Source: Gnetum montanum
Lineage: Eukaryota; Streptophyta; Gnetopsida; Gnetales; Gnetaceae
DNA length: 64,000 nt
Direction of reading: 5' to 3'
Assembly: GCA_015680685.1 (NCBI GenBank)
Contig: MNCI01036217.1
Coordinates: 171,860 to 235,859, forward strand
The notes under the pieces were generated by a model, which was not told the DNA's origin, ran no database searches, and saw only the letters and a program-made list of their open reading frames with translations. Positions 10,760 to 22,614 of this stretch are shown here, in pieces. The translations under genes were made by a program, and so were the position numbers. The stretch's first letter is position 1. Each line of letters opens with the position of its first letter.

Positions 10760-11967
10760 TATAACAACCCATATTTTTAACTCCATCTTTTATCTTTATC
10801 TTTCATTAACCTTTCTAGAATCAAGTCTTGTAGAGGATTTGATCTCATCATATTTAAAACATTAATGATTATGCTTTGTCCTATTATGAAATATTTTAAT
10901 TATCTTTTATTTTACTTGTGTTATATTTTTATGATTGTTCCATTCTAAAATATTCCCCTTTTAAATTCCTATTTTGGTATCTAATAGCATTTTTTGTTAA
11001 TATTGTTTTGTTAAGCTTTTGGATTTAGATGCTACTAATTTCTTAGTGTTTCTTACTGAGAAAAGGTTGGTGGAAGGTGGCACAAGTTGTGAACAAGAAT
11101 ATGGAGTTTTAGAAGAATATCATCCTTTTGGATAACTTGCACAAAGCTTTACTTCTATGTGAATTTGAGATTTTCCATTACTTATCAAACTCTTATTGAA
11201 CTTTTCCATTTATTAGTAATGCTATTTTTGGAGATAACTCATTATAAACCATTATTGTTATACTACCTGGAGATTATAATCTTGTATTTAATTATGAGCT
11301 CCTATCTCTCTCTTGCATTACTTGCTCTTTCTCATTGATTGTATCTTCATCCCTTGTAGTGATCGAATTACTTGGTGTTCAACTCATGTATTGTTGTCCA
11401 ATCTCCATTGCACCTTGGTTTGTTGAGGTAGAGTAATTAGTTCAAGCTTTAATTTTCCTTACTCATTTTCAATGTTTCAGTTATTTCTTTGTGATTACTA
11501 ACTTTATCATCCATGTTTTTGAAGTCTCTAATGAATTGTTATCCTTAGTGTTCTTTTGCATATGTTTCACTTTTTCAATGGAATGAGACATCTTAGAGGT
11601 TAGGAAGATGTCTTTCCTGAAGCACTGGGAATTTCAAAAGACATTTCTTTGGTGGAGAAGACATCTTGCTAGAGATGTCTCTTTAGGACAAAGACATCTC
11701 CTTTGGATTGGAGACCTCTTACTAGAGACATCTCTTGGTAGGACAAGACGTCTTACTTGCCAAGACTATTAAAAAATGTACCCAAATTGAGATATAGAGC
11801 TCCATTTTGTACTCAAACAAGTTTTCTTTGATCTTGGAACACTTGGAAGTCTTTGAAACACATCCAAAGATACTCAAAATTAGGTAAAATGAACCATTTT
11901 TGTGGTCATCTTGTGCTTATCATTTATCTTGTTTGTTTCATGTTGTTTTCATAGTCTCTAAAGTATG
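10760..11967 (+). repeat. Element E 5' LTR, first part (interrupted by element A)
   Basis: This matches, base by base with decay, the reverse complement of E's 3' LTR from 42022 down to about 40765. It starts TATAACAACCC, a probable decayed form of the TGTAAC-type chromovirus LTR start. The five bases before it, TGAAA (10755-10759), are a 4 of 5 match to TGAAC beyond the other end of E (39721-39717, minus strand). It is cut at 11967 by A, whose TSD GTATG occupies 11963-11967. It carries a cluster of AGACATCT/AGATGTCT words at 11585-11760. The rest of this LTR is at 43134-44121, displaced by the inversion. Confidence 0.85.
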
Positions 11968-12831
11968 TGATAAATCCAAATTTTAATGCATTATGATATC
12001 GTATCAATGATGTTGTTAATACAATGTTGCACATGCTGCATCATCATTGATATGATATCTTGGGATGTGTGCAGCCCTATAAATATGACACTTGGATGCA
12101 CAATTTGTAAACTTTTCATTTCCATAGTAACAAAACTCTTGCAGTTCTATTTCTTGAACTTAGACTTAGTATTTAGAAGAGTGAATGCTCATAGTGTAAT
12201 GTGTTATACTTGAATGATGTCTTTATTTTAGCAAGTTGTGAATGGAAATAAAGATCAAGACTATTTCCCATCATTGCAGCATCACTTAGTTTACTTTTTG
12301 TTTATTTAGAATAAATTTCCATGCTTTCTTAGTTAATACTTTATTTTCTTTAGTACTTTACTTTTACTTATTAATAGTAAGTGGAATGGATATGATTGAT
12401 TTCGAGTGTTAAGTGTGATGATTTGGTAATCTTAGTAGTATTATCGCTTGGTTCTCCTAGTAGCATGATACTTGGTAATCCTACTAACGATTACATAAGC
12501 CAAGATGTGTCCAAAAAATCAGGAATGATTATCTATTTCTAGGCTAGCATAGACTTACGTTTTTGTCATTAGTTAGATTTAACATTTAATTTTCCTTTCA
12601 TCATGTTTACACCTAGAAGTGTAATTGACCCAATAACATCACCTATCATATGCCTGACTACAAGTTAAACCATACACTTAGACTTCACTAACTTGGAGTG
12701 AGAAGATAGTGATAGTAAAATCAACTCAATTACTAGCATATCAACATTGTCCATCAATGGATTATGATTGGGTCATGTGTGGACACTCATGACTTGTATG
12801 GTTGGATGTTGGATTGCTCCACCACTCATCG
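11968..12831 (+). repeat. Element A 5' LTR
   Basis: 864 bp from TGATAAATCC to CACTCATCG (ancestrally ATCA). The first 350 bp match 27744-28094, and the rest matches 44648-44122 on the minus strand. U3 has decayed GATATC words at 11995-12060 and a TATA-like CCTATAAATATG at about 12076. The open frame at 11986-12213 is LTR sequence, not a gene. Confidence 0.9.
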
Positions 12832-12832
12832 T

Positions 12833-12850
12833 TAGCATTGTTTTTGGGGA
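12833..12850 (+). other. Element A primer-binding site (decayed tRNA-Asp site)
   Basis: TAGCATTGTTTTTGGGGA matches 11 of 18 positions of the tRNA-Asp site; six of the seven changes are C-to-T or G-to-A. Its position, one base after the LTR end, supports the call. It is the most decayed of the four tRNA-Asp sites here. Confidence 0.7.
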
Positions 12851-12975
12851 TGTGTTAATGTGTGCTGAGTAATTAATTTCACAAAGTTTGCTATAGCAAG
12901 TATCAAAAGTTAATCTTTCTAAACTTTAAATAATTTTGATAAACACACATAATTAAAAAGCATCATACTTATAAT

Positions 12976-15960
12976 ATGGCTTCAATAAAAGATTAACCAT
13001 CACTTGCTAAAGAGGTAAAAAGGAGCAATGATAGAATAGATAATGATGAAGAATGAAGTATGCCAATGCAAGAAAAAAACTCATATGCTCATATTGATAC
13101 CTACTATCTTGATTTTACCTTTATCTTTCACTAAGACAAGCAACTAAGGTGGAGAGACCTACAAGGAAATATTGTTTTGCCTCTATAGCATTCAATGTCC
13201 ATCATGCTTCAAATAGCTCTCAAGGAAATGAATTTTAATAATGCACAAGAAGGGTACCATGTGACCAAACACATGACAAGGCCTTATCAACCCATAGAAG
13301 AGTAGATGCAAAGAGATATTACGGTGGAAATTAAACATGCCCACAATAAAGGGAAGTAGATCAACTTTCTAGTAGTTTTGGAAGAACTTGATGGAGATGC
13401 ATTTGTAACTGAGAGACTCCACTACAATCATGAAGTTCACTTCCAAACAACAATCATTTGATTGGAAGAACCTATCAACATGCACTTACATTCAACTTTA
13501 GCAAGGACACCTAGGAGAGAAGTAATAGACTCCAATTGCAAGCAGGACTCAAGGCCAAGAATTTCTATTGGATTCCAAAAGGAAGAATATTAGAGTCATA
13601 GAAGGAGGGCTAGGTAGCACCGTTCTTTTACTATTTCATCTTTATCCTCATGATCATTGATGGAATTTGATTGAAGGAGACAAAGGAATAAAGACCATGA
13701 TAGGAAAGAATGAAGGACTTATGATTGATATGGCCATCGCCCAAGATACTTTGATAAAGAAGATGAGGAACATGAGCCAAGAAGAAACATAGCTAGAAGG
13801 AAAGATAGAGAGAGATATGTGTACTGAAGGGGACACAATTAAAATATAGTAGACAAACCTTATGAATGTGAAGAACCCTTATTGGCAACTCAAAGTATGA
13901 TCAACATATATGAAGTTGTTTATATTCCAACTAGGCATATAGGGGATAGCTGTATTAAGTGGTTAGACATGAATAACATGCCTAGATTTGAGGGTGGCTA
14001 CAACACAAATTCACAACACCACCTTTAAGCATTCCATGATGCTTGCGCCCTACAAAACATTAAGAGTTACTGGCAAAAATTAAAGTTGTTCCCAAGGATA
14101 CTTGTGAAAGAGGTTGAAAGTTGGTATAGAACGCTAGAACCAAAATCAATCAAGAGATGGAGTACCATGCTAGAACTTTTTAATGATAAATACCAAACCT
14201 ATTCCTAGCTATCAAATCTACAAAAAAAAATAAAAATAAAAAAATAAAAAAATTCCAAGATGAAAACAAGGAACCCATGAATTCCTTGATGTGGCAATAG
14301 GGTAGTACTATGCACTTTTGCATAGGTGTCGAAGCCATTGATTTTCCTAATGGAATCAACTCAGGCACATTGTTGATGGGCTCAAAAATAAGACCAGAGA
14401 GACCCTTGGGATTTATGCCCAAGGTTTATGATTAGAGATGTCTGCCCATCATATCCAAAGACTTATTAATCAAGTGGCAAAGGAAGAAGATGAATTAAAG
14501 AAGAGAGAATTAGTAGAGGAGTACAATAGAGACCCATCCATTCACAAAAGTGATGTACGAATATGTGATCCGTAAAATGAGGAAACCTTGGACAAGGTAG
14601 TATAGAAGAAAACCCTACCTATATAGAAATCTATAATTGATATTCTAGCAAATGTAGCAAAAATGTGGCATTTAGTAGATGAGAAGTTTGCAATAGCTCT
14701 AAAAATTGTGAAGGAAAGAATTAAGCAAGCTCTTGTCAAAGGCAAGGAAAAGAAGAAGAAAAAAGAATTTGAACATAAAGGAAAGATGGCTTCAATGGCT
14801 AACTATTCGAGTACAAGCTTGGATGAGGAAGAAGATTATACTATGCGCCAATATGATCATCCTAAGGAGTGCTGCCTTGCTATGGCACATTTGCAAGAAA
14901 TAGGACCATATGCAATGAACTCAAGATTTATCAAAAAGCAAATGCCCAAAAAGTTACCTTATCCTCAAGGTAGCTATTTTCAAACCTTTCAACTAGCTTC
15001 CTACCCTAGTGGAGCCTATTCATAGCCATAGAAGCAATACCACTAGTAGTGGCAGCAACCCCAATCATGGCCAATGCCACCATTGTGACAACAATATGCA
15101 TACAGGTGACTAAATCCATATGGATACTATTTTCAACACCCAATTTCTCTAGGTAATGTAGCAGTTCAAGATTTGCAATACTATCCACCTGAATACCATA
15201 AACCTACATCACCAAGGATATACTCCAATCCATATATGTATTTGCAAGAGGCTGGTTCACTTAGTCAACATTCAAATCCTTTACCACTTGTGCCACCACT
15301 TGTAATGTAGGGAGAACTACCATCACAACCCTAGCAGAAAAGTGCAACTAGGGCAATCAACATATAGGAGGAAGTAATCATGCATGAAGCATGATCTAGG
15401 AAATGACCATTCTTCTAAATGAGTTCAAAAAGGATTCAAAGGATGAGGAGCACATCTACTTTAGCTCCATCCACATCCAACCCTTCAAGAAATAATGAAC
15501 TTTCATTACTAATGCCAATATGACAGCTGTCATGCTAATAGAAATAGTATTAGACTAGATAAAGGTAGGATTAGTCTCAAAGAAATGAATTGATTTAGGG
15601 ATTCCTTTGATTTATTTACAAGTATCTAGAAATGTACCATGTAAGGCTCTACTAGACTTAGGTTGTAGAGTAAATCTAATCTCTCAAGCAACATACAAGG
15701 CATAGAACCTACTGCCCTTGAAGAAGTGCAACATCAGGCTTAAGTTAGCCAATCAATCTATCATCATTCCTTTGGGACAGATAGAAGATATGATGATCAT
15801 CTTCAATGGATGGTCATATCCTGCAGACTTTTTGATGATTGATGTGAAAAATGATGATAGGGAATTCCAAATCATTATGAGGAGAGCATGGCTTAGCACA
15901 ATTGATATTAAGTTAAGCATGAGAGATTTATCTGTATAAATCTCTAAGGAAGATACACCT
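12976..15960 (+). pseudogene. gag: Element A gag-protease, heavily decayed
   Basis: Homologous along its length to B's gag-protease (19360-22614). ATG at 12976 lies at the position matching B's start. The gag domain is recognisable at about 13980-14480 (FEGGYN, QAFHDACALQNIKSYWQKLKLFPR, STMLELFNDKYQTYS). The zinc knuckle region at about 14845-14880 keeps QYDHPKECC but has lost the first Cys pair. Protease follows at about 15650-15940 with DLGCRVNLIS in place of the DSG active site, so it would be dead. Several frameshifts and many stops break it (the open pieces at 14663-15025 and 15718-15939 are in different frames). A low-complexity A/T stretch at 14220-14255 has disturbed the gag domain. 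Confidence 0.8.
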
Positions 15961-18433
15961 AGAGCTTTACATAAGTAGTAGATTCAATGCATTACTAATG
16001 ATAAAGAAAGGTGCAATTGTGGACCAACACTTCAAAATGCCAACACAATAATTACACCAACCCACAAAAAATGTGAAAAACAAGTGTGTGCACAAGAAAG
16101 AGCATGGGCCACTAAACTAGAAGACACATAGTGCCACAAATTTAGAACTTAAAATTATCCAAAACATGCATGGAACAATCTAACCTACTTATTAACTTCT
16201 CTTCTAAGAAAATGATCCCAACTAAGAACTCACAAGCAAAAATATTAAACTAAAATCATACACCAATAGAAAGAGGAAATGAGGACTTAGATGATCAACA
16301 TTTAATTACCATCAAGATTACCTAAGATAATAACCACAAAACTAAATCACTAAGGATGATAAGTGAGCAACCTAAAGTGTATGATCCAAGAGATTCAAGT
16401 ATATTTTTTGAACACTTGTCCATGAGTTTTGTCATGGGGGAGATGCCTTATCCTGACTTAGGAATCAATAATTTCTTTTTAACTTCTTTGTTTTCTAATT
16501 TTTTTGGTTTACAATTTTGTTAACCTTTTATTTTCTTAATACTTTTTCACATTCTTTGATCTCTTCTCATTCTTTTATCCTTTTTCTTTTCTTAAAATTT
16601 TTGATATTCTTTGATATTTTCTAATTCTTTGATAATCTTTCATTCTTTCTATCTTTCTAATTTTTAATATCTTTTCTAATTTTTCATGTTTTGTTTTCAT
16701 TTTACTTGTACATATTTCTATTAATTTTCTAATAAAACACATCAAATAAGGTAAGATGTAGTTCCAATAAGGCAAAAATTTCTCTATATTATTGATCATA
16801 AGGAATTGGTTATCCATACAGTGAGACCACAACATCCATCCATCCATTGCAATAATAAGATGTTATTACCATGGCCATAATGATATTCTTTTCATAATAA
16901 AACTACAAATAAATTTGTGAGCATTATGCCTGGACTGAAAAGTGAAAAACCAAGTTGGAATGCAAAGGGTTTGACATCAAGGGGATTTGTGGGTTTTCTT
17001 GGATTGCTACTGTGAATTCTATCCTATTACTATGGATGTATTATATCCTTGTAGATCTAACAAAAAATGGGAGTAAGAGTGCAATAAGTGCTACCTTTCC
17101 ATTGTACTAGAAAGACATGTTATCCATGCCTGAAGGTAGTCCTTTGGTAAGGTTGACATAGTTAAAAAATAAAATCCATGCACAAGAATAAATTATTGGG
17201 GATCCCATTGGAAAGACATGTTACCCATGCTTGAAGGTAGGTGGCTTCTCAGAAATCTAAAAAAATAAAAAAAGTGCAATGCATAAACTCCTCCCTTAGA
17301 TAATATGCCAAGTGGTAATACTCTTGGCAACAATGGTAGTGTTATGGTTGTAACTATTAGAGATGAAATAATGCAATGTCACTAGAACATAGTTTGGACT
17401 TGGTTTGAATCTTGGATGAAGGGCTAATGATTACTTTAATCATCAATAACACATAAGAATTCATTATGCCCATGGTAAGACACCTCACGTATCAATTTCA
17501 ACAATTCCTTTTATAGTCCATCTCACCTTACTATATATTTAATCATAACTTATGGTTCTGAGTAATATAGTGTTATTTTCTGAATTAAATGATACTAATA
17601 TGTGTGTTTTGATCAATAGGTATGCCTTACATTCAACTTCTTGAGTGCCTAAGGACATTTTTAGACGTGGATATATAAGGTAATAAGGGCTAGAGCTTGT
17701 TTTGGGGAGAATCCACTTGTATAACTATTGTATCTCATACTTGGCAAGTACTTCCACATCATCTTGTGCCCTCCAAAATAATCAAGACATAATAAATACT
17801 TCTCATAATATCTAGAAAACTATCCATACACTAGAAATTAATTACCCAGTTCCTATCCATCCAATAAGCTTTCGTTGCTCAAGCTTTCTTTTCCATGAGC
17901 TTTAAACGCCAAATTCTTGAAAATTGTGCATCTTTACTAGCCTAGGATCCTCTAGACATGCTTCATATCCTCTAGAAATTTTAATTGACTCATTTTTTCT
18001 TTAAAATATCATAGAAAAATTTGAAATTTTTAATGATGAAATTGTAGTTATGATATCGTAGTCCCTACGATGTCATATCTACAATATATGATCTACAATA
18101 TCATCCTGATAAAAATAGTATATATACGCATAGGAGTTAGAAAAAATTTATCATGGTTTTGCACAAAGGAGAGTTTTTGAAAATTTTATTTCAAATCTCT
18201 AACACACTAACTTCCAAAGACCATAACTTCGCCCTCATAGCTCCAATTTCCAAAATTCTTAACCCTTATTGATCTTAGAGCTTTCAACTTAGTAGTTGGT
18301 TGTTGGGGGGGGGGGGGGGGGGNGGCAGCTTAAAGTTAATTAACCAAGATTAGGCTAGAGAGACTTAAATAACACTCCTAGTAGACCATACCAACTATTT
18401 TAGGCCATAAAAAGCAAAGAAATGATAGAAGGT
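15961..18433 (+). other. Element A spacer with internal promoter-like block
   Basis: No intact ORF. The block at about 16380-16460 (GTCATGGGGGAGATG) matches the end of D pol at about 59697-59711, so pol has been deleted between the protease and this point. The conserved 3' block is at 17685-17720. At 18045-18145 lie decayed GATATCGTAG/CTACGATGTC words followed by GTATATATACGC, the counterpart of H's internal promoter at 2651-2743. A run of 18 G with an ambiguous base is at 18305-18325. A's sequence breaks at 18433, where B is inserted. Confidence 0.6.
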
Positions 18434-19214
18434 TGATGAGCAATGATATAGCATACACGATATCGCGTCCTGCCTCATTTTCTATAAATAAGAGGTGACA
18501 CCCTTTGTTCTGGGAGAGTTAGATTGAGACCCTTAGCTAAAATATTGCAATTTTACCATTCCAAAGTTAGAATAATTTCCATGTGCCTGCAGTAGGAGTC
18601 ATAAAGTGAACAGATCTTTATTCGAGAAAATTGTACCTGAGCACACATTTGTGTATGACAATAAAGATGAACTTTATGATAAACCTTGCAGCATACGGAC
18701 TAAGATAATTAGTAATTAATTGTTGTTAATGTTTAATGCTTTCCTAGTTAATTAATCTCTCTCTTAACCCTTGATCTTTGTAGTTAAGTGCACTCAGGAC
18801 AACCGCTTCGAGCATGCGTGTAGCGCGTGGTAACCTAGTAACGAGTAGCGTTTGGTAATCCCAGTAGTGTTGCATCAGTTTAGGATGTGTACGACAAGTG
18901 GGACTGGATATTGGTGTTAGGAACTATTAGAAATTAATTAATGAATTGTTAATATAAGTTAGTCACTTAGTTCTTTTCTCTTTCCCTCATTAGCATAAGA
19001 CACCAAAAAAGATAAAAGTTATAAAAATCATATACCTCAAGCTTACTTAACCATACAACCATGACAATACAAGTAAGTTTGGGAAGACAACGATTGATTA
19101 ACCCTGAGTGTTCCATTAAGGTGTGTAAGCACTTGGTCCTTGGAATTCAACTGGATCATGAATGAGATGCTCATATTTGTATGATTGAGTGTAGGGGTAC
19201 CTCGCCACTCATCA
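18434..19214 (+). repeat. Element B 5' LTR
   Basis: 781 bp, TGATGAG to CTCATCA. U3 has the words GATATAGCATAC and CACGATATCGCG at 18445-18468 and the TATA-like TCTATAAATAAG at about 18481. It differs from the 3' LTR mainly by transitions, roughly 90% identical by eye over the first 330 bp, and by about 15 bp of extra palindrome-like sequence at 18441-18456 that the 3' LTR lacks. Confidence 0.95.
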
Positions 19215-19215
19215 T

Positions 19216-19232
19216 TGGTGCCGTTGCCAGGG
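19216..19232 (+). other. Element B primer-binding site (tRNA-Asp)
   Basis: TGGTGCCGTTGCCAGGG matches the tRNA-Asp site TGGCGCCGTTGCCGGGG at 15 of 17 positions; both differences are CpG transitions. It starts one base after the LTR end. Confidence 0.92.
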
Positions 19233-19359
19233 ACTTAGTTATTTGTGCGCTAAATAGAACATAGGAAATCATCCATATCATTGGAATGCTAGAACGAACC
19301 CTTAGGGTTAATCATAGAAAGATAAGACAATGGAACATTGCACACCGAACAAGACAAAG

Positions 19360-22300
19360 ATGTCTTCTTTGTCGCATAAGAGCACTTCACCACCTAGGAC
19401 TCACATAAGAGACAATCGGCGGCATCATACACATAACCAAGATCCACCAGTTCCTCAATAGTTTTAGGTAGTATATACTCATCATGATGAGTATGTACCT
19501 GATTTCACCTTTATCCTCCACCAAGATGAGCAACTACGTTGGAGAGACTTGGAGGGTAACATAGTATTGCCTCCAGATCAATCAGTCCCCAACATGCTCC
19601 TTCGTGCTCTCACATGAATAGGCATGTTGCTTCTATACATGAAATACGTTGCATGCGATCATGACATAAGGGACTATCATCCCATAGAAGCGCAATGTCA
19701 ATGGGATTTGCGACAGGAGAGTTACCACACATCCTTGAAGGGTGAATGGCCCCATGACACCCAACACGTTTTAAGAGAAATTGAGGATGGTGAACCAGTT
19801 TCAATAGGTCCCCCACTAAATGATGTTCCTACTCCTAACACTGGTCAGGAGGTGGTGTATCAAAACCTCCACTCCATGGCTCATAACCCTGGTTCTGATC
19901 CCCATGAACATGAAGTGTTCAATGAGGGAACACAAAGATATGATAAGGACAGACATTTTGATCGTAATCACGATTGGTGTCGAGACCACTGAAGAGAAGG
20001 TAGAAAACATCATCATGGTGATGTTCCTCCTTCTTCTTCACCTTAATCATCACATTCACCCTCTCCTTCGGTGTTCGGATGAAGTCATAAGGGAACCAAC
20101 CATGAGGATAAAGGAAAATAGAGTGAAAAACATCGATGAGACAGTCGAGAATGATGACGAGGGCACTCTAGGGAATTAAGGCATAGAAGAAGGGAGAGTA
20201 GGGAACCGCGTAGACACCATAGATGATATGAATAAGATGACCATGAAGAACCCCTACTCGCAACCAGAAGCATGTTAGATATAATGGAGGCTATAAGAGT
20301 TCCAACAAGGCACCAAAAGGATAGTAGGATCAAGGGGTTAGACATGAACAATATCCCATGATTTGAAGGGGGATACAACAATGATCGTCAAAATCACCTA
20401 CAAGCATTCCACGATGCATGTGCCTTGCAAAACATCAAGAACGAATGGCAAAAACTAAAGTTGTTCCCAAGGACACGAGTGAAAGAAGTGGAAAGCTGGT
20501 ACTGGTCCTTAAAATTGGAATCCATTCAGAGGTGGAGTACAATGTTAGAACTATTTAATGACAAGTACCAAACATACTCCCGAGTGTCTAACCTGTAGAA
20601 GCAAATCCAAGGATGGAAGTAGGGAAATCATGAACCCTTGGATGCTGCCATGGGCCACTATTACGCATTGTTACATTGTTGCCCTAGCCATGGTTATTTG
20701 CAACGGGATCAACTACGCCATCTCGTAGATGGACTTAGGCATGAAACAAGGAGAACCCTTGGAACATATGCCCAAGGGAGATTATCAGAGCTTAGATTCC
20801 ATCAGGTTCATAGATTGCTAGAGCAAGTAGCCAACAAAGAAGGGGAGCTATGTAAGAGAGAAAGTACATAAGAGTACAACTGAGATCCTTCCATCTGAAA
20901 AAGGGGAGTGAGATTTTGTGAGGAGGAAGAAGAGTCACCACTCAAAGAGATGGTGAATAGGAAAACTTTGCCACTCCAAAAGTTAACAACAGAAGTATTG
21001 ACAAAGGTAGACCAAATGTGGGACTCCGTAGATAGTAGGTTTGAAACTATTCTTAAAATTGTAGAGGAGTCTAGGGAGGGAGGTAGTGACTATGAAAAAA
21101 AGAAAAAGAGAGAAATGGACAATGCACGTAACAAGGGTAAGGGTAAAATGGCCATCATTGAAGAGGTTGTGGATTCAGACATGAACAATGACGATGGATG
21201 TGAAATATGCCAATATGACCATACTAAGGAATGTTGCCTAGTGATCTCACATCTACAAGAGTCTGGGGTGTATGCAGTCAACCTGCGACTTAATAGACGA
21301 CAAGCACCCCGATGGTTACCTTATCCCTAAGGTAACCCAAGGCAGTTCCACAAACCTTTGATGTATTATCCAAGTGGAACTCCACCACAACTTGTTGAGC
21401 AACATCAATAGTGGCAATATGCATAGTCATGAGGGATGCCACCACCAAGGCAAAAATACCCTTACCGACAACCAGATCCATATGGCTACTACCTGCAGCA
21501 GCCAATTTCTCCACGTGACTCTATTGGTCACGTTACATCACAATGTCACTACCACAGTTGGGAGTACTATAGGACTCCCTCTCCTAGGGGAGATAATCCA
21601 TAGACATACCATCCTCCAAATCCATCCGCAACTCTCACACTGATAGCTCCATTACCACCTACTCCAGCAATGCAAGGGAAACTTCCCACTCAACCGCAGC
21701 AACGCAATGCCATGAGGGCTGTAAATCTTCAACCCGCTACTAGTTCTGAAAATTGTATGAAGAAAAGACCTTTCTTTAGAACCAATAGTCCAACCAAGCC
21801 CTCACAACCACAAGAGGTTGAACCTCTAAATGCCCCCTCATCAAATAAGGCTTTAGATCTCCCTTCAAACCAAACACCGAACTCAATGCATATGGTTATG
21901 TTAACACATGTCGTCACTAACTGGATTAAGGTGGGCCACCTTCCTAGGAAATTATCTGATCCTAGAAGCCCTCTAATCTATCTCCAAGTCTCTAGGAATG
22001 AACCATGTAAAGCTCTTTTGGACTCAGGTTCTGGAGTCAACTTAATATCGCAAGAGATGTACAAAGCCTGGAACCTGCCTCCATTAAGGAAGAGCAATAT
22101 TCGCCTAGAGTTGGCTAACCAGTCCATCACTATTCCCTTGGGACAGGTGGAGGACATCGTTACCACTGTGTGTGGGTGATCATACCTAGCTAATTTCCTA
22201 GTGATACAAGTAAACAACGATAAAGGGAACTTTCCAATAATAATGGAAAGGGCATGGTTGAGTACCATAAATGCATACCTAGGAATCCGTGATCTTTCCC

Positions 22301-22614
22301 TGGAAATATCTAAGGAGAACACTTGTGGAAAGATCGAGAAGAAGAAGGTTCCATGCATCACATACAGTGATACTAGATGTGATTGCGTGCAGAAATGTTC
22401 AGCATTGCCTACATGCAACCGATGTGCACAAGACGTTAACATACAAGAGTCCCTGTATGTAGTAACCACACAACAAGAAGACACCCAGTGGTTGATAGCT
22501 AATCCAGAGAGCAACTCACCAACGTGCATGGAATTCAAAGCACACCCCTTAGATGAAATAATCATTTGGGCTACAAGAACTAGTTATGGAACTAAACAAA
22601 CATGTTCCCTCTAA
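19360..22614 (+). pseudogene. gag: Element B gag-protease, one continuous frame with nonsense decay only
   Basis: From ATG at 19360 to TAA at 22612-22614, 1085 codons stay in one frame; the open pieces at 19624, 20638, 20908, 21670 and 22201 are all in it, so there is no net frameshift. Order: variable N-terminus, Arg/His-rich stretch (codons about 210-310) where CGA codons have become TGA, gag domain (about 335-500: FEGGYN, AFHDACALQNIKNEWQKLKL, STMLELFNDKYQTYSRVS), zinc knuckle CEICQYDHTKECC at 21199, Pro/Gln/Tyr-rich linker, and an aspartic protease with ALLDSGSGVNLIS (Asp at codon 888) and the later IIMERAWLSTI, equivalent to ILGRPWL. About 90 codons after the protease the frame enters sequence homologous to D's 3' non-coding region, because of the deletion that removed pol. 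Gag would form particles and the protease would cut it; neither is intact. Confidence 0.9.

Noticed and set aside
11986-12213. 75-codon open frame
   Set aside because: Lies entirely in A's 5' LTR; the other LTR copy does not keep it open.
18305-18325. Run of G with an ambiguous base, as a possible functional G-tract
   Set aside because: No counterpart in H's spacer; long homopolymers with N are typical of sequencing or assembly uncertainty.
19820-20179. 119-codon frame overlapping B gag
   Set aside because: Frame 2 shadow of the gag frame; the gag homology with A, D and H is in frame 1.
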